From the NCBI GenBank assembly GCA_028876695.1, contig JAGWRH010000440.1, positions 1-5,286 of the forward strand: a stretch of 5,286 nt of DNA, in the 5' to 3' direction. The notes under the pieces are model-generated. The model had not been told where the DNA came from, ran no database searches, and saw only the letters and a program-made list of their open reading frames with translations. Source of the DNA: Acidobacteriota bacterium (lineage in GTDB: Bacteria; Acidobacteriota; Terriglobia; Acidiferrales; UBA7541). Position numbers and translations under genes: made by a program. Shown piece by piece: positions 1 through 5,286 of this stretch (position 1 is the first letter of the stretch; each line of letters starts with the position of its first letter).

Positions 1-753
1 CAGCAGCATATCGAAGTGGTGGTGGCCAAGCTGAGGAAGCGCTATCACGTGGAGATGACGGTGAAGCCGCCGAAGGTGCCCTATCGCGAGACGATTCGCG
101 GTAAGGCAGACGCGGAAGGCAAGCACAAGAAGCAAACGGGCGGACACGGGCAATTCGGCGTGGCCCGGATCAAGATGGAGCCGCTGCCGCGCGGGAAAGG
201 AGTCGAGTTCGTGGACGATATTTTCGGCGGCGCGATTCCGAAGAACTGGATTCCGTCGGTGGAGAAAGGCATTCGCGACGCCGCCGAGCGCGGCTACCTG
301 GCGGGATTTCCGGTGGTCGATTTTCGCGCCACGCTGTACGACGGGAAATATCACGACGTCGATTCATCGGACATCGCTTTCAAGATCGCGGGATCGCTGG
401 CGTTTCGCGAAGCGATGAAGCAGGCGCGGCCGGCGCTGCTGGAGCCGGTGATGCACGTGGAAGTGTACGCGCCGGAGCAGTATTCGGGCGACATCATGGG
501 CAACCTGAGCGGGCGGAGGGGAAAAATCAGCGGCAGCGAATCGCGCGGAGGGAACGTGGTGGTGAGGGCGCTGGTGCCGCTCTCGGAAATGCTCAGTTAT
601 GCGAATGAGTTGACGTCGTTGACGCAGGGCCGCGGCAGCTATTCGATGGAGGCTTCGCACTACGATTACGTGCCCCAGGAATTGGCGGAAAAGGTGATCG
701 CGGCACACAAACCGCATCACGCTGGAGACGAGACCGAGGCGGCTATAGCCTAG
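1..753 (+). CDS. fusA: Elongation factor G, C-terminal part (partial; probably a second-type EF-G paralogue)
   Basis: This is the 3' part of a translational GTPase gene. The reading frame is open from base 1, so the GTG at 16 is internal and not a start. About 250 codons are present; a full EF-G has roughly 700, so the GTPase domain and domains II-III lie off the left edge. EF-G drives ribosome translocation and, with RRF, ribosome recycling in the cytoplasm. Domain IV begins near VKPPKVPYRETI and holds the KKQTGGHGQFG motif, the GGAIPKNWIPSVEKGI segment and the tip loop YHDVDSSDIAFKIAGS, whose conserved His reaches the decoding centre. Domain V follows from about LLEPVMHVEVYAPEQYSGDIMG, with the RRGKI and LTQGRGSYSM motifs. 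The TGGHGQFG form, where canonical EF-G usually has SGGRGQYG, recalls the second EF-G class (FusA2-like). The lack of a downstream tuf agrees with that. The tail after domain V is short, with a few His and acidic residues. The family call is certain; the paralogue class is an inference. Confidence 0.96.
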   Translation, partial: QQHIEVVVAKLRKRYHVEMTVKPPKVPYRETIRGKADAEGKHKKQTGGHGQFGVARIKMEPLPRGKGVEFVDDIFGGAIPKNWIPSVEKGIRDAAERGYLAGFPVVDFRATLYDGKYHDVDSSDIAFKIAGSLAFREAMKQARPALLEPVMHVEVYAPEQYSGDIMGNLSGRRGKISGSESRGGNVVVRALVPLSEMLSYANELTSLTQGRGSYSMEASHYDYVPQELAEKVIAAHKPHHAGDETEAAIA

Positions 754-995
754 AGTTGACCAACCGCCGCACCGGAATGGTGCGCTGCTGCGGCTGCCGG
801 CGCCTTCGAGTGCTTCGAGGCGGCTTGTCCTTTGCGCGCGGGCGCGGTTTGCGCTTCCGGGCCGGCGCGCGGGGCCGCGGCGAATGCCGGGTCGCCGTAG
901 CAGGGACCGCCATTCCGAGAATGCAGAAGATGCGAGCATCCGGTCAGGCAGACTGCCCAGAACAAAACGAGAGCTAGACCGCCGGTTTGTCGCAT
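750..995 (-). CDS. Small predicted lipoprotein, Ala/Pro-rich, unknown function
   Basis: I do not recognise a family. The 81-residue product starts MRQTGGLALVLFWAVCLTGC: a short positive N-terminus, a hydrophobic stretch (about residues 7-17) and a lipobox LTGC with the acylated Cys at 20. The mature part is thus about 62 residues, probably anchored to a membrane and facing the periplasm. It has a second Cys at 32 (GGPCYGDP), then a low-complexity tail rich in Ala, Pro, Lys and Gln with a His pair at 72-73; no fold is evident. The ATG is well supported by GGAAGGA seven bases upstream. The gene converges on EF-G and both stop codons lie in the CTAG at 750-753. The signal peptide, lipobox and ribosome binding site together argue against a chance frame, despite the G+C-rich composition. 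The mature tail could still be partly degenerate, and homologues were not searched. Confidence 0.72.
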   Translation of the reverse strand: MRQTGGLALVLFWAVCLTGCSHLLHSRNGGPCYGDPAFAAAPRAGPEAQTAPARKGQAASKHSKAPAAAAAHHSGAAVGQL

Positions 996-1002
996 GGTTT
1001 TA

Positions 1003-1009
1003 TCCTTCC
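1003..1009 (-). promoter_or_regulatory. Ribosome binding site of the small lipoprotein gene
   Basis: Read on the - strand this is GGAAGGA, a strong Shine-Dalgarno match, followed by a seven-base A-rich spacer and then the ATG at 995-993. It is the best ribosome binding site in the window and is the main reason for accepting this short gene and its start. Confidence 0.75.
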
Positions 1010-1041
1010 AGCGCGGCCGGACCGTGCATCTTTTACCGTAA

Positions 1042-1051
1042 CGAACGTTCG
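1042..1051. repeat. 10-bp perfect palindrome in the divergent control region
   Basis: CGAACGTTCG is its own reverse complement. It sits 46 bases upstream of the lipoprotein ATG, in a locally A/T-richer patch. The position would suit an operator or a site in the untranslated leader, but a single 10-bp palindrome can arise by chance and no regulator is encoded nearby. Confidence 0.3.
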
Positions 1052-1151
1052 ATGACTTTTTGCTTTTGTGCCTCGGAAACAGCTTGAGCGCCCGGCGGCA
1101 CCGGCGGGGACGTCTCCGGGGAACACCCGAATCCCGCGCCGCACGAAGGTA

Positions 1152-1169
1152 AATCGATATCTCTCGATT
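1152..1169. repeat. Inverted repeat AATCGA-N6-TCGATT upstream of the GH15 gene
   Basis: Two 6-bp arms (1152-1157 and 1164-1169) flank the spacer TATCTC, about 40 bases before the GH15 start codon. The geometry, with an 18-bp total span, resembles a binding site for a dimeric helix-turn-helix repressor and would suit a sugar-responsive operator. There is no second copy in the window and no neighbouring regulator gene, so the role is an inference only. Confidence 0.3.
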
Positions 1170-1187
1170 GGAAATCCGCGCGCGAAC

Positions 1188-1194
1188 GGAGGAG
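1188..1194 (+). promoter_or_regulatory. Possible ribosome binding site of the GH15 gene, unusually distant
   Basis: GGAGGAG is a near-perfect Shine-Dalgarno sequence, but it lies 15 bases before the ATG at 1210, against a usual 5-10. No start codon lies closer in the GH15 frame: the codons between are ACT CGA CAG, and before them is an in-frame TAG at 1198-1200. Either the long spacing is tolerated or the match is fortuitous in G-rich sequence. Confidence 0.45.
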
Positions 1195-1209
1195 CTTTAG
1201 ACTCGACAG

Positions 1210-3054
1210 ATGGTTCGAGCGATCGAAGATTACGCCATGATCGGCAACTGCCAGACAGCGGCGCTGGTGGGGCGGGACGGCTCGATCGACTGGATGTGCC
1301 TCCCGCGGTTTGACTCCGATGCGTGCTTCGCCCGGCTGCTGGGAACGCCGGAGAATGGGCGCTGGCTGATCGGGCCAACGACGCGGGCGCGCACCAAGCG
1401 GAGTTACCGTCCCGATACGCTGATTCTCGAAACTGAGTTCGTGACCGCGACGGGAAGGGCGCTGCTCACGGACTTCATGCCCGCGAATACCGCAAAACCG
1501 AAAATCGTGCGCATCGTGCGCGGGCTGAGCGGGAAAGTTCACATGCGCACCGAATTGGCGATTCGGTTCGACTACGGGCGCACTGTGCCGTGGGTGACGA
1601 AGCGCCAGGATGCGATGGTGGCGGTGGCCGGGCCGCATTTGCTGGCAATTCGGACGCCGGTGCCGCTGGAGGGGAAAGATCTCCACACCGTGGGCGAATT
1701 TACGGTCCGAAAGGGAAAGGCCATTGCCTTCGTGATGGAGTACGGCAGTTCATCGGAGCCGATTCCGCCCGGAGTCGATTGGCGAAAAGCTCTGCGAACG
1801 ACAGCGGGATTCTGGTGCGATTGGATCACGAAATTGTCTTATGACGGGCCTTGGGCGTCGGCGCTGAAGCGTTCGCTGCTTACGGTAAAGGCGCTCACGT
1901 ACGCGCCGACGGGAGGAATCGTGGCGGCGCCCACAACGTCTCTGCCGGAACGTATCGGCGGACCGCTGAATTGGGATTACCGGTATTGCTGGGTGCGCGA
2001 CGCCACGTTCACGCTGCTGGCGCTGATCCACGCGGGGTATCACACGGAAGCGAATCGATGGAACGAGTGGCTGAAGCGGGCGGTGGCGGGCAGCTTCGAT
2101 CAAATGCAGATCCTGTATGGAGTGGCGGGAGAACGAAGACTGCTCGAGTGGGACGCGGAGTGGCTCGCGGGCTACGGGCGTTCGGCGCCGGTACGGATCG
2201 GAAACGCGGCGAGCGAACAACTGCAGCTGGACGTTTACGGCGAACTGGCGGATTGCCTGCACCAGGCTCGCGGAACGCGCATCGGAAATCACGATCGCGA
2301 AGGATTCAATCTGCAAATCGAGCTGCTGAATCACCTGGAGAAAATCTGGCGGGAGCCGGACAACGGCATCTGGGAAATCCGCGGCAAGAAACAGCAGTAC
2401 ACGCATTCGAAAATGATGGCCTGGGTGGCGTACGACCGGACGATCCAGACGGCGGAAGCGTTCGGGATGGCCGGGCCCGTCGAGGAATGGAAGCGAGTGA
2501 GGGAGCAGATCCACGCGGACGTCTGCCGCCGTGGATTCAACGAAAAAATCGGCGCGTTCGTGCAGGCCTACGGGTCGAAGCGGCTGGATGCGAGTTTGCT
2601 GATGATGCCGCTGGTGGGGTTTCTTCCGGCGGCCGATCCGCGCGTGCAGGGCACGGTCCGCGCCATCGAAAAGCACCTGATGCGCAAAGGATTCGTGATG
2701 CGTTACGAAGTGCCGGACGTGAAGGGCGGCGTGGGCGAGGGCGCGTTTTTGCCGTGCAGTTTCTGGCTGGCCGATAACTACGAACTCATGGGCCGCCACG
2801 AGGACGCCAAGCGATTGCTGGAGCGGCTGCTGGCGCTGCGCAACGACGTGGGATTGTTTTCGGAGGAATACGATTTTGAAGAGGGAAGGCAGCTGGGAAA
2901 TTTTCCTCAGGCGTTCACGCATCTTTCGCTGATTAACACGGTTCTCAACTTGTTCGTCAGAGAAGGCGGGCCGGCGCACCAGCGATCCGCGCGGCATCCC
3001 CAAGGGGGAGCAAACCTTCACCGGAGACGAACGAGGCGATATCCGCTCTACTGA
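1210..3054 (+). CDS. Glycoside hydrolase family 15 enzyme (trehalase or glucoamylase type)
   Basis: This 614-residue protein has the two-domain layout of prokaryotic GH15 enzymes, which hydrolyse alpha-glucosidic bonds with inversion, releasing beta-glucose from trehalose, maltodextrins or related glucans. Residues about 4-200 are the N-terminal beta-rich trehalase-like domain (IEDYAMIGNCQTAALVGRDG, then SIDWMCLPRFDSDACFARLL). Residues about 215-585 are the (alpha/alpha)6 barrel. Family signatures are NWDYRYCWVRDATFTLLAL (254-272), GIWEIRGKKQQYTHSKMMAW (386-405) with the probable general acid Glu389, and FSEEYD...GNFPQAFTHLSLINT (550-577) with the probable general base Glu552 or Glu553. There is no signal peptide, so it is probably cytoplasmic. 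The start is fixed by an in-frame TAG just upstream and by the family's conserved IEDY near the N-terminus. The last 25 or so residues are basic (RRRTRRYPLY) and lie beyond the conserved domain. It converges on rsmB with a seven-base overlap. GH15 proteins of this architecture in mycobacteria and Thermoplasma are trehalases, but sequence alone does not settle the substrate here. Confidence 0.95.
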   Translation: MVRAIEDYAMIGNCQTAALVGRDGSIDWMCLPRFDSDACFARLLGTPENGRWLIGPTTRARTKRSYRPDTLILETEFVTATGRALLTDFMPANTAKPKIVRIVRGLSGKVHMRTELAIRFDYGRTVPWVTKRQDAMVAVAGPHLLAIRTPVPLEGKDLHTVGEFTVRKGKAIAFVMEYGSSSEPIPPGVDWRKALRTTAGFWCDWITKLSYDGPWASALKRSLLTVKALTYAPTGGIVAAPTTSLPERIGGPLNWDYRYCWVRDATFTLLALIHAGYHTEANRWNEWLKRAVAGSFDQMQILYGVAGERRLLEWDAEWLAGYGRSAPVRIGNAASEQLQLDVYGELADCLHQARGTRIGNHDREGFNLQIELLNHLEKIWREPDNGIWEIRGKKQQYTHSKMMAWVAYDRTIQTAEAFGMAGPVEEWKRVREQIHADVCRRGFNEKIGAFVQAYGSKRLDASLLMMPLVGFLPAADPRVQGTVRAIEKHLMRKGFVMRYEVPDVKGGVGEGAFLPCSFWLADNYELMGRHEDAKRLLERLLALRNDVGLFSEEYDFEEGRQLGNFPQAFTHLSLINTVLNLFVREGGPAHQRSARHPQGGANLHRRRTRRYPLY

Positions 3055-3061
3055 TTTTTTT
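3033..3061 (+). terminator. Weak candidate terminator at the GH15 / rsmB junction
   Basis: A short stem (GAG, bulged G, CG at 3033-3038 pairing with CGCTC at 3044-3048) is followed by six bases and then a run of seven T at 3055-3061. The stem is only 5 bp with a bulge and sits too far from the T run for a good intrinsic terminator. The T run also encodes the final Lys-Asn of RsmB on the other strand. It is the only thing resembling a terminator for the GH15 gene. Confidence 0.22.
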
Positions 3062-4493
3062 CGAGCGCGGCGGCGAAGAAGCCGTCCGTCCCATGCACCG
3101 CGGACGACGTGCGAAAGAATCCGCGGTCGTCGAATAGCGCAGCGGGCGCGACAGCGGGCGCGAGATGCGGCGCCAGAAGGCGCGCCGATGTATCGGCGGG
3201 CGCGAGCCGGACGGAAGAATTGGAAGCGATTATTTCATCGATCACCGACTCATTTTCCTCCGGTTCGAACGAGCAGGTTGAGTACACGAGGCGCCCGCCG
3301 GGGGCGAGTTGAGCGAGCGCGTTGCGAAGCAGGTTTATTTGCAGGACATGAAATTCGGCCAGCCGTTCGGGACGGAGGCGCCAGCGGATTTCCGGGTGGC
3401 GCGCGAGCGTCCCGGTGCCGGAGCAGGGAGCATCGACGAGGATGCGATCGAACGGCGCGGAAAAGGGCAAGGGCTGCGACGCATCGAGCGCGGCGAGATA
3501 TACGCGCGCGGCCTTGGCTGCAGTTCGCGCAGGATTTTCGGTTGATCGCGGCATGCGATCGGCGGCGCACTCGGCGACCGCGATGCGCAGGCGCGCGAGT
3601 TGTTCGCGCATGGAGCGAAGCCGGTGCTCGTGGATTTCGGCTGCGACCGTGAGCCCACTCGCGCCGGCGGCACTCGCAAGGGCCACGGTTTTGCCTCCCG
3701 GCGCTGCGCAAAGATCGAGCACGCGATCGCCCGGCCGGACGCCCAACAACAGCGGAACAGCTTGCGAGGCTTCGTCCTGAATCAGGATCTTGCCCGCGTG
3801 AAAAGGTTCGGTTCGCGTGACGCTGCCGCCGCTCGCGAGGAGAGCGCTCGTGAGCAAGCGGCCGGGTTGGGCGCGCAGGCCCGCGGATTCGAGGTCGCGG
3901 GCAATTTCGTCGCGCCGCGCGGGTTCGCGGAGCGCCAGCGCCAGCGGAGGGACGCGATTGTTGGCTTCGAGCAGGGCCGTGGCCTCCGCCTCACCGAAGC
4001 GGGCCAGCCAGCGCTCCACGATCCACGCTGGATGAGAATGCAAAGCTCCGAGGCGGCCGGCTTGCGGCATCCCGGCCGGTAGCAATGTTTCCATCGCCGC
4101 GGTGGCCTGCTCCGAGATGCGGCGAAGCACGGCGTTGACGAGCGATGCGGCCGAGTTTTTGCGCGCGCGTTTTACCAGCTCGACGGACTCATTCACCGCG
4201 GCGCGCGCCGGAATCCTTTTGAGGAAGCGCAGCTGGTAGGCGCCCATTCGCAGCGCGACGGCAACGGGCAGGTCGAGACGTTCCACCGGCTTTTTCAGTT
4301 GCTGATCGAGGACGAAGTCCAACTGGCGACGCCAGCGAAGGACTCCGAGAGCAATTTCGGTGGCGAGCGCCGCGTCAGCCGATTGGACGCTTGGCGCCAG
4401 CGCGGAATGAAGAAGCTCGCTCGAATAGGCGGATTCGGACTCGACGCGGAGGAGCACGTCGAAGGCGATTGTTCTGGCGATGCTGACCGGCAT
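3048..4493 (-). CDS. rsmB: 16S rRNA (cytosine-967-C5)-methyltransferase RsmB
   Basis: RsmB (Sun/Fmu) methylates C5 of C967 in 16S rRNA with S-adenosylmethionine. The 481-residue protein has the full family layout: an N-terminal NusB-like RNA-binding domain (about 5-140, with LGVLRWRRQLDFVLDQQL and AAVNESVELVKRA), a linker with the HPAWIVERWLARFG motif (154-167), and a Rossmann methyltransferase domain. The SAM-binding motif I is VLDLCAAPGGKT (258-269). Motif IV is VDAPCSGTG with Cys357 (enzyme release). Motif VI is VYSTCSFEPEEN with Cys407 (the nucleophile), so it should be active. E. coli RsmB is about 430 residues; part of the excess is an Ala/Arg-rich stretch at about 307-330. The ATG matches the family N-terminus (ARTIAFDVLLRVE). 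The frame is open further upstream but has no ATG, GTG or TTG through at least base 4622, inside fmt, and no clear Shine-Dalgarno precedes the ATG. It follows fmt by 76 bases, so transcription from a shared upstream promoter is likely. Confidence 0.96.
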   Translation of the reverse strand: MPVSIARTIAFDVLLRVESESAYSSELLHSALAPSVQSADAALATEIALGVLRWRRQLDFVLDQQLKKPVERLDLPVAVALRMGAYQLRFLKRIPARAAVNESVELVKRARKNSAASLVNAVLRRISEQATAAMETLLPAGMPQAGRLGALHSHPAWIVERWLARFGEAEATALLEANNRVPPLALALREPARRDEIARDLESAGLRAQPGRLLTSALLASGGSVTRTEPFHAGKILIQDEASQAVPLLLGVRPGDRVLDLCAAPGGKTVALASAAGASGLTVAAEIHEHRLRSMREQLARLRIAVAECAADRMPRSTENPARTAAKAARVYLAALDASQPLPFSAPFDRILVDAPCSGTGTLARHPEIRWRLRPERLAEFHVLQINLLRNALAQLAPGGRLVYSTCSFEPEENESVIDEIIASNSSVRLAPADTSARLLAPHLAPAVAPAALFDDRGFFRTSSAVHGTDGFFAAALEKNQ

Positions 4494-4569
4494 ACGTTCA
4501 TCAGAGCACAGGACGCGCGGGAGGAGAAGAGCCGTGGAACGCGAACGCCGAGGGGATCGCGTCCCGAGG

Positions 4570-5286
4570 CTAGGGGCCGAATTTGTCGGACGGATCGAGG
4601 CGCGCGCCGCTCGAGAATTCGCGCGCGGTGACGCGTTTACGCCCTTCCATCTGGACGAATGTAAGCAGCAGTGAAGTAGCGCTCCCGCAGCGAACGTAGA
4701 TCGAAGAGTCCAGCGTTTGGATCGAGCCCTGCGGAAGTGGCGACGCCGGAGGCACGCCCGCGGGATCGAACGGGCGTCCCCAGATACGGCACGTTTTGCC
4801 GCGAAATGTGGTGAACGCGCCGGGCCACGGATCGAGGCCGCGAATGCGGTTGTAAATTTCCTGCGTGGTCAGCGACCAATCGATGCGGCCGTCGCTTTTG
4901 CTGAGCGGGGGCGCGTGCGTTGCGCGGGAGTGATCCTGCGGAGCAGGCGCGATTTCACCGCGGTCGAGCTTGCGGAGAGTTTCGGCAACGAGCGGCGCGC
5001 CCGCTTCGGCGAGCCGGGCGGCGAGCTCCGGAGCGGTCTCATCGGGGCCGATTGGTGTTTCAAAGCGCAGGAGGGTGGGACCGGTATCGAGCCCTGCGTC
5101 GATTTGCATGGTGGTGAGCCCGGTTCGGCTTTCGCCATTCACGATGGCCCAGTTGATGGGAGCGGCGCCACGGTATTTCGGCAGGAGCGAAGCGTGGAGA
5201 TTGATCCAGCCGAGGCGCGGAGCGTCGAGCAGGCGCTGCGGAATAATCTGGCCGTAGGCGATGATGACAACGGCATCGGGCGTGAG
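4570..5286 (-). CDS. fmt: Methionyl-tRNA formyltransferase (partial, N-terminus off the window)
   Basis: Fmt transfers a formyl group from 10-formyltetrahydrofolate to Met-tRNAfMet, making the initiator tRNA used in bacterial translation. The frame is open to the right edge, so the GTG at 5142 is internal. In all, 238 codons are visible and roughly 77 N-terminal residues are missing, judging from E. coli Fmt. The visible catalytic core reads INLHASLLPKYRGAAPINWA then MQIDAGLDTGP. Numbering from the edge, Asn29, His31 and Asp67 keep the 2- and 38-residue spacings of the E. coli catalytic Asn106, His108 and Asp144. The C-terminal OB-like tRNA-binding domain follows from about DWSLTTQEIYNRIRGLDPWPGAF. 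The protein ends normally, with TAG at 4572-4570. rsmB lies just downstream on the same strand, the common def-fmt-rsmB arrangement, so def or another translation gene is expected to the right. Confidence 0.97.
   Translation of the reverse strand, partial: LTPDAVVIIAYGQIIPQRLLDAPRLGWINLHASLLPKYRGAAPINWAIVNGESRTGLTTMQIDAGLDTGPTLLRFETPIGPDETAPELAARLAEAGAPLVAETLRKLDRGEIAPAPQDHSRATHAPPLSKSDGRIDWSLTTQEIYNRIRGLDPWPGAFTTFRGKTCRIWGRPFDPAGVPPASPLPQGSIQTLDSSIYVRCGSATSLLLTFVQMEGRKRVTAREFSSGARLDPSDKFGP

Noticed and set aside
741..750. The palindrome GGCTATAGCC just before the EF-G stop
   Set aside because: It is only 10 bp, lies within coding sequence and has no T run after it, so it is not a credible terminator.
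768..784. A hairpin (6-bp stem CGCACC/GGTGCG, 5-base loop) just after EF-G
   Set aside because: There is no T tract, and it lies inside the lipoprotein coding sequence. Short G+C-rich stems like this are expected by chance here.
364..939. A 191-codon - strand frame across the EF-G end and the lipoprotein
   Set aside because: It is Arg/Ser/His-rich without motifs, lies antisense to EF-G and conflicts with the better-supported lipoprotein frame on the same strand.
1033..1686. A 217-codon - strand frame covering the GH15 5' end and the control region
   Set aside because: Most of it is a shadow of GH15. Only its last 22 codons looked coding-like, and these are reported separately as a weak finding.
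1851..2777. A 308-codon + strand frame inside the GH15 gene
   Set aside because: It is Gly/Arg/Ala-rich with no motif, out of frame with an intact conserved enzyme, and shows no frameshift signature.
1750..3021. A 423-codon open frame on the - strand opposite the GH15 gene
   Set aside because: Its translation is rich in Arg, His, Gln and Pro with no domain, and it mirrors a well-supported GH15 enzyme. It is the usual antisense shadow of a high-G+C gene.
3600..4082. Several + strand frames of 70-160 codons opposite rsmB
   Set aside because: All are low-complexity Arg/Ala/Gly translations opposite an intact rsmB with all its catalytic motifs.
1..5286. CRISPR arrays, tRNA or rRNA genes, insertion sequences, attachment sites
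   Set aside because: Reading through both strands showed no regularly spaced repeats, cloverleaf patterns, terminal inverted repeats or transposase motifs; nearly all the sequence is accounted for by five genes.

Overview
The window is a compact, G+C-rich piece of bacterial chromosome made of five genes. Four are readily recognised: the 3' part of an elongation factor G gene, a family 15 glycoside hydrolase, the 16S rRNA methyltransferase rsmB, and most of fmt. The fifth encodes a short predicted lipoprotein. The protein style, the fmt-rsmB pair and a second-type EF-G beside a GH15 enzyme would suit Acidobacteriota or a similar high-G+C Gram-negative soil lineage. That assignment is an inference from general resemblance and was not tested. 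There is no sign of phage, insertion sequence, CRISPR array or tRNA.

Layout. On the + strand, 1-753 is the C-terminal third of EF-G (domain IV and V region), cut by the left edge. On the - strand, 995-750 encodes an 81-residue lipoprotein with a clear signal peptide, lipobox and Shine-Dalgarno sequence. The 214-base stretch 996-1209 lies between this gene and the divergently transcribed GH15 gene. It must hold both leaders and contains two short inverted repeats, but no convincing sigma-70 promoter. On the + strand, 1210-3054 is a complete GH15 enzyme (trehalase or glucoamylase type). On the - strand, 4493-3048 is rsmB, preceded by fmt (5286-4570), whose 5' end lies off the right edge.

How the genes relate. 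fmt and rsmB run in the same direction, 76 bases apart, and look like one translation-related operon: formylation of initiator Met-tRNA and m5C modification of 16S rRNA. This is the familiar def-fmt-rsmB neighbourhood, with def expected just outside the window. EF-G is also a translation factor, but what follows it here is a convergent lipoprotein gene and not tuf, so this is probably not the str operon. The GH15 enzyme has no carbohydrate-metabolism neighbour in view, so its substrate cannot be read from context.

The most distinctive structural point is that both convergent gene pairs end in overlapping stop codons: EF-G and the lipoprotein share CTAG, and GH15 and rsmB share CTACTGA. That leaves no spacer for conventional terminators. 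I did not find evidence for a novel multi-gene system. The least explained items are the small lipoprotein and the divergent control region beside it.
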